Source of the DNA: an uncultured bacterium
GTDB taxonomy: Bacteria > DRYD01
Direction: 5' to 3'
NCBI GenBank assembly: GCA_937139605.1
Contig: CAKZQG010000006.1
Location: forward strand, 91,133 to 155,132
DNA length: 64,000 nucleotides
Positions 38,002 to 47,705 of the stretch are shown here, piece by piece; within the stretch, counting starts at the first letter, position 1; the number at the start of each line of letters is the position of its first letter. Under the pieces are notes generated by a model. That model made no database searches. It was not told the origin of the DNA and saw only the letters and a list, made by a program, of their open reading frames with translations. The position numbers and the translations under genes are program-made.

Positions 38002-40767
38002 TTATATTAGAGTAATATCATCTGAAATAATAACACTTGCTAATTTATTAGTAATTATTAATAAGTCAGTAAAGTAGAAAATCCTTCTATTTTTTTCATT
38101 TTGATTAGAATTTTCTAAGGATTCTACTTTTGGATTTATAATCATTTCATATAAATTTAATATAAAATCAATCATTTTAGAATCCTTAGCTTTTAATTTT
38201 TTATGATATAATAATCTTTGTAATTCAGTTTTAAATATATTACTTAATTCAGAAAAATCAATATTAGGATTGTTATCATAAATAGAATTAACAAAATAGA
38301 GGTATTGGTAAGGTAAATTAGCTGGGATTTTATCTTCTTTAAAATATTTTATTAAATTTAATAAGCTATCCAAGAGGTCCCAGGTATAGGAGAATTGTCT
38401 GTATGCTCCGCTATGAGTAAGTAGCCCTATAGCGAAACTGTTTTTCTTATTTAAATAATTTCTTTTAGCGTTTTTTTCTAACTCTCTTACTTTTTGGAGA
38501 GCTAAATAAAATGGGTATTTGCAATGGGTTATAAGTATTCCTGAACTCATAGTAGCATTTTCTCCTAAAAACGATTTAAAAGCATTAACAATAAAATAAG
38601 CGCATTTAAATACTGTATCTATAGGTAATAGTGCTAATAAATCATCACCACCAGCATATACCAGTTTTCCATAGCAATCATTTTCGACTATATCCTTTAC
38701 TTTACTTAATGCAAATTCTGATAATTTCCTACTAAATAATCCATGAATAGAAGGAGACATTACATGATTAAGCTCTAATATTTCTTTACAATTATCTATT
38801 TTTTGAATATTTTCTTGGATTTTTTTAGCTATTACTTTTCCTATTTTAGGGTTATACTTTCCTTCCAGCCATTTACCCATATTATCTCCATCCACCTGTA
38901 AAATAGCATAATACTTCTGAATTTTTATGCTCTTTTGAATTTCTTTTAAATAATATTTAATTTCTTGAAGATATTTTTCATTGATATTTTCAAAACCGTA
39001 TTCATTTTTTAAGTATTTATTAGAAAAAGTTTCTTCCATTAATAATTGCCCATCTAATTTCAATAAATCTTTTAATTCATGATTTTCATATTCTTTTTGT
39101 AATTTAGGTACAGTTTGAGATTTAAAAAAATCATAATTTAATTCTTGCCCTAATTCTTTTAATTTTTTAATAAATTTTAATATAATATCTCTTAGTTGAG
39201 TATTTTTAAATAACTCTCTTTTTGAAAAGATTACAGAAATTTCTGAAACGGAAGGGAAATTCAAATTCACATTTAATCCAATAATTTCGGGATAAATCTT
39301 AGGGAAAATTCTTTTAGTTAAACAAATCCCACATAGTTTTTCATTATCCAAAACAATATGATTTTTGTATAATTTTTTCCAATCTAAATTTAATATTTCA
39401 TAAATCCCACATAAATTACATTTATTTCCTTTAAGTTCTATAAAATTCATTTTTTTAACAGTTTTTTTAACATTTAGAAGTTTTTCAGCTAACTTAACTA
39501 AAACAGGATATACATTCCCTAAATTATTAGTTTTATATTGAGAAAATTTCATTATTTTTTCAACTAAATATACTAATTCATTATTACCATTTTGGCATCC
39601 ATATTTTACTAAGATTTTATAATCACTAAGAGCATTATTTACTTTATCTTTATAATTTTTTTCATCTTTTTGGAAATTATACATTGGTAAAAGTACAATA
39701 TTTAAATTAAAATAATCTTTAAGGTCTTGGTATATTTTATTAGATATTTCAGAAGCTTTTATTTTAGTGTTATTTTGTATATTTTGTTCAACTTTTAAGG
39801 CCAAATCCTTTAGTTCCTGATTAAAAGTATTAGTAATAGTATTTACAATTGAATTACTAAAAGGAATAATAGCTAAGAATTTATTAGGGATATTTGCTAT
39901 AGTAATTGAATCTTCATCAATTCTTAAGTATTTTTCTAATTCAGATAGTTCATATTTTTTTAATAATTTTTTAAAAATAAATTTATCTAATAAAGGTTGT
40001 CTTAACATATTAGGATAAATGATAGAATCTGGGCCATATATTTCTATAATTTTTAAAATTATTCTAAATACTAAAAATGATAATAAGAAGCTAGAAGAAA
40101 ATAAATCTGAAGTTTTCCTTGAGTTTTCTATAAACTTTTGTACGGGAGATAAACTGACTAATAAAAAGCAAATCTTATCTAAAGATGAAGCGATAGCAGA
40201 AGTTTGTATTAAGTGATCATATAGTGAATGATTAGGTGCTCTTGTATCTGCTGGGTTATAATCTATTTTATTTTTTTGGATATCATATTTATCTCCAAAG
40301 TAATCGGGGACAAATCTCCATAATAGAAAAAATAAATCCCTATAATAATTTGGTTCATCTTTTGTTTCATTTTCTTTTTTATTTTTTATATCACTTAGTT
40401 TTTTAAAAAAATTACTTATTTCATCAAACTTAGGAAAATTAATATCATACTCTTGTAAAGTAAAAATATCAATAAATTTAGTGTCATTATAATTTACATA
40501 AATTTTTTGTTCTAAACCTTCAAGAATGATTCTACTGGCAGCAGAAGCAATTTCATCCGCACGTTTTATTATTTTTTCTTTGTCTTTTGATAAATTCTCA
40601 TAATCATTAATTAATATTTCATTTAATTTTTTAGCATTTTCTTCATGTTTAACAAGATTTTCTACTTTATTTAAAGGATCATGTAAGAAAGCTAATAATT
40701 TTATTAGCCATATTTCATTATTATTTATATTATTTTCATTATTAATTTTATTTTCTAAGTTTGTCAT
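38002..40767 (-). CDS. cmr2: CRISPR-associated Cas10/Cmr2 (type III-B)
   Basis: 921 residues, the large subunit. HD motif near the N-terminus: LLAFLHDPLNKVENLVKH. Zinc-binding Cys: KCNLCG... and LCGICL. The cyclase/palm domain has YAGGDDLLALLPIDTVF (GGDD, about residue 700) and an upstream VDGDNMGKWLEGK. Target RNA binding should trigger cyclic oligoadenylate synthesis that activates CARF effectors (Csx1 and the membrane CARF protein next door). It is the last gene of the operon. Confidence 0.95.
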   Translation of the reverse strand: MTNLENKINNENNINNNEIWLIKLLAFLHDPLNKVENLVKHEENAKKLNEILINDYENLSKDKEKIIKRADEIASAASRIILEGLEQKIYVNYNDTKFIDIFTLQEYDINFPKFDEISNFFKKLSDIKNKKENETKDEPNYYRDLFFLLWRFVPDYFGDKYDIQKNKIDYNPADTRAPNHSLYDHLIQTSAIASSLDKICFLLVSLSPVQKFIENSRKTSDLFSSSFLLSFLVFRIILKIIEIYGPDSIIYPNMLRQPLLDKFIFKKLLKKYELSELEKYLRIDEDSITIANIPNKFLAIIPFSNSIVNTITNTFNQELKDLALKVEQNIQNNTKIKASEISNKIYQDLKDYFNLNIVLLPMYNFQKDEKNYKDKVNNALSDYKILVKYGCQNGNNELVYLVEKIMKFSQYKTNNLGNVYPVLVKLAEKLLNVKKTVKKMNFIELKGNKCNLCGIYEILNLDWKKLYKNHIVLDNEKLCGICLTKRIFPKIYPEIIGLNVNLNFPSVSEISVIFSKRELFKNTQLRDIILKFIKKLKELGQELNYDFFKSQTVPKLQKEYENHELKDLLKLDGQLLMEETFSNKYLKNEYGFENINEKYLQEIKYYLKEIQKSIKIQKYYAILQVDGDNMGKWLEGKYNPKIGKVIAKKIQENIQKIDNCKEILELNHVMSPSIHGLFSRKLSEFALSKVKDIVENDCYGKLVYAGGDDLLALLPIDTVFKCAYFIVNAFKSFLGENATMSSGILITHCKYPFYLALQKVRELEKNAKRNYLNKKNSFAIGLLTHSGAYRQFSYTWDLLDSLLNLIKYFKEDKIPANLPYQYLYFVNSIYDNNPNIDFSELSNIFKTELQRLLYHKKLKAKDSKMIDFILNLYEMIINPKVESLENSNQNEKNRRIFYFTDLLIITNKLASVIISDDITLI

Positions 40768-40793
40768 AAACCCATTCCCCCTTTTATTAGGTA

Positions 40794-41630
40794 TTATTCA
40801 AAGTTATAAATAACATCAAAAATATATAACTCTTTAGTATTAGTAGATAGGTAGCAAAAGTATCTATCATAAGATGAAGCATAAAATCCACCAGCAGTAG
40901 ATTGGATTTTTTGACCACCTGTTATATCTATTATTATTTGATTATTCTTTATATTTATAGAATCTAAATACCTATAGGATTTATCTATAGCATCTATTGT
41001 AGATTCCAAATCTTCAAAATCCACTACATCTTCAAGTGATAATACTTCAATATCTTTATTTATTATTTTTTTTACTAAATTTTTAAAATCTTGAAAATAT
41101 TCATTAGATTCTTTTGATAAAATAACATATACAATTTTTAAATCTTTTTTTAAGTTATTTATAATTTTATCAATAATTATGATAGGGACTTCCCAGTTTA
41201 TTTTTTGTTTTTTTATTTCTTCTTTTTGAAAATCTTGTATTGAATTTATATTATCTAATTCTTTTAGATTAAAAGTAGGTTTGCTTAAAAAAATCACAAG
41301 CGCTTTTATATCTTCAGGTACTACTTTCTTAACACTATATCTTATTCTATTAGTAATTTTGTCTATTTCTTTTTTAATAATTTTATACAAAAATAAGAAA
41401 AATAAAATTGATAATAAAAGTTGTAAAACTACAAAGTAATCTTTTAAAAAGCTTAAATTAAAAAAATTTAAATTAGAAAATATCAAAAAAATAGTACCAA
41501 AACATCCATCTGCTAACCATGAAGAAAATAAAATAAATACCAAAATGAAAATATACTTTATAGGATCCAATTTCCCAAATTGTTTATAAAAATAATGAAC
41601 TATGTTATAAACTATATTATCCTTACTCAT
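40794..41630 (-). CDS. Membrane-anchored CARF protein, candidate type III membrane effector
   Basis: 278 residues. Two transmembrane helices at about 24-52 and 65-88 (IKYIFILVFILFSSWLADGC...; FVVLQLLLSILFFLFLY). About 104-278 is a CARF-like fold: IKALVIFLSKPT, then KIVYVILSKESNEYFQDF, VLSLEDVVDFED, and the hallmark IIIDITGGQKIQSTAGGFY. CARF domains bind cyclic oligoadenylate. The architecture is like Cam1 (one helix plus CARF), but with two helices. No nuclease domain is seen, so a membrane-disrupting role is inferred. It sits between cmr6 and cmr2 in the III-B operon. Confidence 0.8.
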   Translation of the reverse strand: MSKDNIVYNIVHYFYKQFGKLDPIKYIFILVFILFSSWLADGCFGTIFLIFSNLNFFNLSFLKDYFVVLQLLLSILFFLFLYKIIKKEIDKITNRIRYSVKKVVPEDIKALVIFLSKPTFNLKELDNINSIQDFQKEEIKKQKINWEVPIIIIDKIINNLKKDLKIVYVILSKESNEYFQDFKNLVKKIINKDIEVLSLEDVVDFEDLESTIDAIDKSYRYLDSINIKNNQIIIDITGGQKIQSTAGGFYASSYDRYFCYLSTNTKELYIFDVIYNFE

Positions 41631-41687
41631 AAAAAAATAAAAGTCCTTTATTTATCTCAGTTTTTAGTTTTTTTATTTTTAGGGTTA

Positions 41688-42878
41688 TTATTTAAATGTG
41701 CCATAGCTTAGGCGCGTTTTAGCCCCTATTCCCACATCTTTTAATAAAATCCTTATCATCTCCGTTATCTCTTTCTTTAAATCCCTAAAATCATTATTAA
41801 GTATTTCTAAAAGAGTATCTCTTATAATATCCTTTAACTCCTTAGGCAATACAATTTCACAATCTTTATCATTAGCTTTAAGGCAATTGGTAATTTTTTT
41901 AGCTCTATAAGAATCAAAAAGTATATTAAATTTAAATTTATTTTTCTTAGCTACTGTTAAGAAAAAAATAGGTTTAGGTTCTTCCCAATCGCCTGGGATT
42001 CTATCCTTTTTAGTATAATACTCAGAATAATGAGTATTGATTATATCTATATCTAAAATCAGGGTATCAACAGGATAAGAATCTAAAAATATAAGTAATC
42101 CCTTAAAATCTTGAGTGCCAAATAATAAAAACACTTTTATTAGATACTTCTTAATATCTTCTAATTCGTTTTTGTTTAAAAACTGATTAAAAAACAAATT
42201 GTTAAAAATATTTTGTAAATTAATATGCTCAAACAGAAGCGAATCATAGAATATATCTTGTAGTTTTTTAAGGAAATCTGTTAATAATTTTTGTGTATTT
42301 TCGGGGTTAATATGATTTATTAGCATATATAAGAAATTTTGGAAATATAGAGCTCTTAAAGATCCCTTAATAGAAGAAGAAGGGATAAAAGGAATGCCAT
42401 TAATATGATCTAAAGTTAAAGAGGTTTCTAAAATGTGATGACTTCCTAAGCCAACAATCAACCTAGAACTTGTCTCAAATACATTCTCATTTTCATTTAA
42501 TAATAAAATAAAATCCTGATTCATTAAATTCTCTATTATTTCTTTCATATGTTTCTCTTTATTTTTTATTGCATTTATTAATTCCTGATTTCTATTAAAA
42601 TAATCTATTATAGAATAAAAAAAACTATTTTTTATTTTAGTATCTAATGATATACTATTTTGATTTTCTTGGTAATATAATGGTATAAACTTAGATAAAA
42701 GTAAAACCAAGGAATCCACTTTAAGAGTATTGATTTTTTCATTCACTTTATTTGAAAAACTATTATATCTTTCTCTTTCTGATGATATAAAACTTATTTC
42801 TCCTATTTTTTTATTTCCAAGAATATAGGTATAATTATTTTGTTGATTTCTATTATTATTTCTAAATTTATTATTCAT
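41688..42878 (-). CDS. cmr6: CRISPR type III-B RAMP protein Cmr6 (Cas7-like)
   Basis: 396 residues. LIVGLGSHHILETSLTLDHINGIPFIPSSSIKGSLRALY is the RAMP glycine-rich loop region, and the C-terminus GIGAKTRLSYGTFK matches Cmr6. It caps the Cmr effector complex at the end distant from Cas10. It is longer than many Cmr6 (about 250-340), owing to an N-terminal extension. The operon position between csx1 and the membrane CARF gene is consistent. Confidence 0.85.
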   Translation of the reverse strand: MNNKFRNNNRNQQNNYTYILGNKKIGEISFISSERERYNSFSNKVNEKINTLKVDSLVLLLSKFIPLYYQENQNSISLDTKIKNSFFYSIIDYFNRNQELINAIKNKEKHMKEIIENLMNQDFILLLNENENVFETSSRLIVGLGSHHILETSLTLDHINGIPFIPSSSIKGSLRALYFQNFLYMLINHINPENTQKLLTDFLKKLQDIFYDSLLFEHINLQNIFNNLFFNQFLNKNELEDIKKYLIKVFLLFGTQDFKGLLIFLDSYPVDTLILDIDIINTHYSEYYTKKDRIPGDWEEPKPIFFLTVAKKNKFKFNILFDSYRAKKITNCLKANDKDCEIVLPKELKDIIRDTLLEILNNDFRDLKKEITEMIRILLKDVGIGAKTRLSYGTFK

Positions 42879-42911
42879 TTAAATCCCCCTTTTATTTTTA
42901 TTTTTTTATTT

Positions 42912-44375
42912 TTACCTAATAGAAGGTAAATTTCCTACTAAAATATTTTCTCTTATATAATCTAAAAATTCATCATTAGGTTTTAAGTAGATTTGGTTAT
43001 TTATTTTTTTAATCCAAATGGAATTATATTCAAAACCGGAATGCGCAAAAAAGTTCCTTTCATCCGGTATCCTATTAATACTATCTTTATTTAATTCATA
43101 ACTTTTTAATTCAGAATATTTTATCCAATTAAATGATTTATGATGTTTTTCATAACTAGAAATACTTCTTTTAAGATAATAAATTTCTTTAGAATTTTTA
43201 TTATATTCTACAGGGAAATATTTTTTATAAGTAATAAAATTAAAATTCTCTAACTCATTTAATGAAACTTCTAACTTTTTAGATACTCCTAATAAACTTA
43301 ATATTTTTGTTAAAGTATATATTTTGATAAAGTTTTCAAAAGTCATAGTGAAAGCTAATTTTCTGGTTATAGTTATCTTATTGTCTTCTATTTCAAAATC
43401 AATAGTTTGTATATAATTATTAAAGACTTGAATTATTATATTGTATAATTCAATGGGTTCAGGGATAAAATAAATAACATATAAAGGGCAACCGAAAACA
43501 AAAGCAGAAACAAACGAATAAACGTTATCCATAAATTTTTTATCTACCTTCTCTATTTTTGTCTTTTCTTTTAATAATTTCTGAATTTCATTTTCTGAAT
43601 CAATATAACTACCGATATTATCTTTAGAAATTCTTAAAAATTTATTACTATTATCTTTAAATATATTAAAAGAAGGGATAATTTTTACATTTTCAATAAG
43701 ATTAACATTTAAAACAATATCTAAACTATACTTTTTTAAAAGATTTGGATTAATAAATGGGTCTGAATTATATACTTTAAAATAAACGTTTTTAAAATAA
43801 AACGCAAATATCTTTAATAGTTCTAATATAGCTTTATATACTAAAATCGTTTGATAATTTATCCCATGAGTAGTATCTATAATAACTTCTAGTTCAATAT
43901 CTTGAATTTTATTATCTCGATTTATTTTATAGTTATTATTAAAGCAATCAAAAAATAGATTAGCCAAAGAAAATAAAACATAATAATAATAATCCACGGA
44001 ATCTCCGTTAATAATTGTAATTTTTTGTTCATTTTCATTAATAAAATATCCTTTTCCAAAAGATATTATAAAATAATTTTCATCAAACTCAATATTTTCT
44101 TCTTTTAACAATTCATTGATAATATCATTTTTAATCAGTTCCTGGATTTTTTGAAAGTCATATTTATCTAAATTTTTAATTAAATTTAAGGGGATATTAT
44201 CAATAAGAGTATCAGATAAAATAAAAATAGTTTTATCAGGCTTAAAAGATTCTTGGATAATTTTCATTGATGTTCTAGATTCTACTTCATTATCGTTCAA
44301 TTTATATCTAACTTTTTTCCAAGCTTTATAATTCCCTATAGGTACTATCAAAATCGTTAATTTATTATTTTCCAT
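42912..44375 (-). CDS. csx1: Csx1-family CARF-HEPN RNase
   Basis: 487 residues. N-terminal CARF: TILIVPIGNYKAWKKVRYKL, and EVIIDTTHGINYQTILVYKAI, which matches the CARF TTHG motif of Csx1. C-terminal HEPN: DERNFFAHSGFEYNSI has the R-x4-H catalytic motif. Cyclic oligoadenylate made by Cas10 should activate RNA cleavage. It is co-operonic with the type III-B genes, between cmr5 and cmr6. Confidence 0.9.
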   Translation of the reverse strand: MENNKLTILIVPIGNYKAWKKVRYKLNDNEVESRTSMKIIQESFKPDKTIFILSDTLIDNIPLNLIKNLDKYDFQKIQELIKNDIINELLKEENIEFDENYFIISFGKGYFINENEQKITIINGDSVDYYYYVLFSLANLFFDCFNNNYKINRDNKIQDIELEVIIDTTHGINYQTILVYKAILELLKIFAFYFKNVYFKVYNSDPFINPNLLKKYSLDIVLNVNLIENVKIIPSFNIFKDNSNKFLRISKDNIGSYIDSENEIQKLLKEKTKIEKVDKKFMDNVYSFVSAFVFGCPLYVIYFIPEPIELYNIIIQVFNNYIQTIDFEIEDNKITITRKLAFTMTFENFIKIYTLTKILSLLGVSKKLEVSLNELENFNFITYKKYFPVEYNKNSKEIYYLKRSISSYEKHHKSFNWIKYSELKSYELNKDSINRIPDERNFFAHSGFEYNSIWIKKINNQIYLKPNDEFLDYIRENILVGNLPSIR

Positions 44376-44414
44376 TATAAATTACCTCCCAATAAGTAAA
44401 TAAGTAAAAATAAA

Positions 44415-44873
44415 TTATTCTTTAATATCTTCTTTTAATAGTGCTTCCACTACCCTCTTTAAATACAATGATATCAAAAGTACTTCATTTGTTAATAACC
44501 TTAGCATATTTGAATCTAATCCAGAAATATAATCTAATAATAAATCATTATCATTTTCTGATTGTGATTTATTATATTTATTATTTTGACTAAAATCCTT
44601 ATAAGGTTTAAAAATTTCCGTTAAAATATATATAATACTGTTATAAACTGTTTCTCTTTTTGATTTATAAAATAATAAAGTTCCAATTAATCCGTTATTA
44701 ATAATCAAAGAAGGCAAAGCCCTTACATAAGAATAATATTTTTTTATATCCTCACTTTTTTCTTTGTTTCTTATCTCTTTAACTTTTTCTATTGCTAAAC
44801 TAAAAATATATTGACTTTTGATTCTAAAATTCCTAATTGAATTTGTTTTATCAATTTGACTCATTAAATCCAC
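44415..44873 (-). CDS. cmr5: Cmr5-like small subunit (Cas11), second copy
   Basis: 152 residues, mostly alpha-helical. KKYYSYVRALPSLIINNGLIGTLLFYKSK and SNMLRLLTNEVLLISLYLKRVVEAL are the Cmr5 signature (xNGLxxTLxFYxSK and LTxExLxxxxxLKRxxEA). It lies 37 bp after the first copy. It is the more typical of the two copies. A 12-residue Asn/Ser-rich insertion follows YKDF. Confidence 0.85.
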   Translation of the reverse strand: MDLMSQIDKTNSIRNFRIKSQYIFSLAIEKVKEIRNKEKSEDIKKYYSYVRALPSLIINNGLIGTLLFYKSKRETVYNSIIYILTEIFKPYKDFSQNNKYNKSQSENDNDLLLDYISGLDSNMLRLLTNEVLLISLYLKRVVEALLKEDIKE

Positions 44874-44909
44874 TCCCCTTTTTCATTATTTATTTTATTA
44901 GTTATTTTA

Positions 44910-45287
44910 TTAATTATTTTTATCATTTTCTTTATCTTTTATGAAATATTTAAGATAATTAGCAAAATATAACATGAAATTAGTTATAAACAATAATTCA
45001 GAAGGATTTTTATTTAATAAAAAATCAAAAATCTTATTTTCATCAACCTTGAATTTCTCTTTAAAAAAGGCAAGAATTATTTTTTTATAAAACTCATTAA
45101 CTTCAATATTATTTTCAGATTTAGATTCATAATAAGCTAAAGTAGGAATCAACCCGTTAGTAATAATTAAATTAGCAAACTTATTTGCTTCTGAAATAAC
45201 CTTATCTTTTTTTAAAATATCTACCCTTTGATTAAGAAACTTAATTATACTTAAATTAATAGTTTTATTAGGATCTAAATTTATCAT
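44910..45287 (-). CDS. cmr5: Cmr5-like small subunit (Cas11), first copy
   Basis: About 125 residues from MINLDPNKTI. The ORF track begins at 45299, but GGAGGGGG lies two bases before the ATG at 45287, so I prefer the shorter start. ANKFANLIITNGLIPTLAYYESKSE and LLFITNFMLYFANYLKYFIKD match the Cmr5 pattern, in a more diverged form than the following gene. The pair appears to be a tandem duplication. Confidence 0.75.
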   Translation of the reverse strand: MINLDPNKTINLSIIKFLNQRVDILKKDKVISEANKFANLIITNGLIPTLAYYESKSENNIEVNEFYKKIILAFFKEKFKVDENKIFDFLLNKNPSELLFITNFMLYFANYLKYFIKDKENDKNN

Positions 45288-45334
45288 AACCCCCTCCATT
45301 AATAATTAGATTCTTATATAGCTTATTATTGAAT

Positions 45335-46276
45335 TTAAATTTTTTTAAGTTTAAATAATCCTTTACCAAGAGTCTCATCTGATCCAAATTGTAAAATAGA
45401 ATAATCTTTTAAGAAATCATCTATTTTTTGATTTACTTCGTATTTATTAATTTTATTATCTTTAGAAAAGGAATCTTTAATAAAGATAAAGGAGTAGAAA
45501 ACAGTTTGACTTGGTACAAATTCTTGAGTAAATAAAGCACTTTCTTTAGTAACGCCTGAAAGCTGATCTATTCTAATTCTTGTTCTTATCTCCACTGAAT
45601 AATTAACAAAATCTTTAAATACATTATCGGATACTATTGAAACTCTTTCATAAAATTTCTCATCATTCACTATTTCTTTTAATTTTTCAAATAAATCATC
45701 CTTAAATAGCTCATCAATAAATTTACTTTGATTAATATCAAATACAAATTCTTCTAAAGCCACCTGAGATTGATTAATCTTTAAAATTGAGTTAGCTTTT
45801 ACTATAATTTTATCATCATCTAATTGCAGATCATTTAGGTTTAGATTTAAATTTTGATTAAAAGCAGATAACTCCGATAAGAATCTATTAATAACAAAAG
45901 GACAGGTAATATAGGAAAAAACTCCTTTTAAGGATCTTACAGGATAAAACAAGATCTTGGCATCAGTAATAGATATACAGCTAGCAAAAGATTCCTCAGA
46001 ATCTTCAGGACCGAAAATCACATCAACTAAACTACTTCTATTTTGCTCTTTATTAGAATATTTAATTTCAATATATTTAGAAAAATTATTTCTAAGAACT
46101 CCTTTAATTCCGCTAGACCATAAAATAGGGAAAGATGTAGATTTTTCACGCTGAACAGGTAAATCCACATAAGACAAGCTTTGCCCACTACCCATATGTA
46201 CAGGAGTTAAAGCATACATAAAAATTACATTAGCTAAATAATCCCTTTGATTATTATTGATTTCATTATTTGGCAT
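45335..46276 (-). CDS. cmr4: CRISPR type III-B backbone protein Cmr4 (Cas7-like)
   Basis: 313 residues. YALTPVHMGSGQSLSYVDLPVQREKSTSFPILWSSGIKGVLRNNF is the Cmr4 N-terminus, with the Asp of VDLPVQRE in the position of the catalytic RNase residue. FVPSQTVFYSFIFI and FGSDETLGKGLFKL are also typical. Cmr4 repeats along the guide RNA and cleaves target RNA at six-base intervals. A strong AAGGGGG binding site precedes it. Confidence 0.93.
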   Translation of the reverse strand: MPNNEINNNQRDYLANVIFMYALTPVHMGSGQSLSYVDLPVQREKSTSFPILWSSGIKGVLRNNFSKYIEIKYSNKEQNRSSLVDVIFGPEDSEESFASCISITDAKILFYPVRSLKGVFSYITCPFVINRFLSELSAFNQNLNLNLNDLQLDDDKIIVKANSILKINQSQVALEEFVFDINQSKFIDELFKDDLFEKLKEIVNDEKFYERVSIVSDNVFKDFVNYSVEIRTRIRIDQLSGVTKESALFTQEFVPSQTVFYSFIFIKDSFSKDNKINKYEVNQKIDDFLKDYSILQFGSDETLGKGLFKLKKI

Positions 46277-46322
46277 ATTTTTACCCCCTTTTGTTAGTAT
46301 TTTTATTTAATTTACTTTGAAA

Positions 46323-47639
46323 TTAAAAAAAGATAACTAAATTAGAACCAATAAATTCAGAATCAAGCAAATTATCTTTATTTATTAAAAAGTCTATTCC
46401 AACTTTTATATCTCTTGAAGTATCGTTATTTTTTAAATCATCTTTATTAGGATAATTGTAATTATTTTTAGTAAGGAACAAGACAGTACCTGGCGGAAGT
46501 ACTTTTTTTGAGCTCTTTTTATCGCTAATCTTTCCCTCAATTTTTGCTTTATATTTCCCAACAATCATTAATTCATCAAAAATAATAGATTCAATAGAAA
46601 AACCTGGAAATTTATAACTTATCGCTTGCTTTAATTCCTCATAATCTTTATAATACCCAATATTTAAAAATATAACGAAAATATAGTCTTTATTTAATAT
46701 TTCTTTTATTGTTTCTTTATTTTCTGCATTTTTAAAAACTTCTGAGTAGTAATTTAAAATATTATAAAATTTTTGTTTTTTAAATTGATAATAGCTAAAT
46801 TTTCCTTCACCACCCAGTTTCAAGTTTCTATTATTATTTAAAAATTCTATTAGTTTTTCAAGAGTTATATTTTGATTTCTTAAATTCTCTTCATGAAATT
46901 CTATATAAAATACATAATTAAGATTTTCTTTTAAAGTAAGGAATTCTATTCTATATAAGCCACTTTCTTGTAAAACATTTCTAGTATTATCATCTAATTT
47001 TATCCCTATTCTTTGATCAAAATCTAAAATATTTTTAACCTCCAATATATCATCATCATCATTATTATCATTATCTTTATTATTAAAACTAATAACATTA
47101 TCTAATTGATTAAAGTTTTTAATATTATAAAAACCTAGGGTACTAAGTTTTTTGATATATTTTTCTAAAGCCTGAATAGAAATAAAGGCATTAAAACTTT
47201 CTACTTCTTCTTGCCCTATATATAAAAAATAACTTTTAAATGAAAAATCTAATCCCTCATTTAAATCTTTATTGCTATTATCGTTATTATAGAACTTAAA
47301 AATTTCAAAAGTTTTTTCTAAATTAACTGGTAATAGTATAAAATATTTATAATTGTTATTAGAAGTTGAAGTATATTTAGAATATTTTGATTTGGTTTTA
47401 TATATGTTATGTGGTTTATGGAAATACAACTTCTTATTATATTCAATAAAAGGTCCATAAAAGGATTTAATAATATTATTAGGATCTATTTTAAAAGCTT
47501 GATATAATTTAAAACAGATAGCACTCGCTAACTTATAAGAAGTAGGGAAATAATCTGATTTAGTTACATCTCCTATGCTAAATGGTTTTGTGCTTCCAAA
47601 ATATAACACATCAAATGGTTTTATCTTAAATTCAAACAT
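46323..47639 (-). CDS. cmr3: CRISPR type III-B protein Cmr3 (Cas5-like)
   Basis: 438 residues. FEFKIKPFDVLYFGSTKPFSIGDVTKSDYFPTSYKLASAICFKLYQAF is a Cmr3-like start, and GSKKVLPPGTVLFL-type (SSKKVLPPGTVLFLTK) is typical of the C-terminal RAMP. It binds the crRNA 5' tag next to Cas10. A stretch of Asn and Asp (about 185-200) is extra. Confidence 0.88.
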   Translation of the reverse strand: MFEFKIKPFDVLYFGSTKPFSIGDVTKSDYFPTSYKLASAICFKLYQAFKIDPNNIIKSFYGPFIEYNKKLYFHKPHNIYKTKSKYSKYTSTSNNNYKYFILLPVNLEKTFEIFKFYNNDNSNKDLNEGLDFSFKSYFLYIGQEEVESFNAFISIQALEKYIKKLSTLGFYNIKNFNQLDNVISFNNKDNDNNDDDDILEVKNILDFDQRIGIKLDDNTRNVLQESGLYRIEFLTLKENLNYVFYIEFHEENLRNQNITLEKLIEFLNNNRNLKLGGEGKFSYYQFKKQKFYNILNYYSEVFKNAENKETIKEILNKDYIFVIFLNIGYYKDYEELKQAISYKFPGFSIESIIFDELMIVGKYKAKIEGKISDKKSSKKVLPPGTVLFLTKNNYNYPNKDDLKNNDTSRDIKVGIDFLINKDNLLDSEFIGSNLVIFF

Positions 47640-47705
47640 TTAATCTCTTCACCCCTTTTATTATTGATATTAATTGTTATTTATTTTAGTTTTTGTTTTT
47701 TAATC

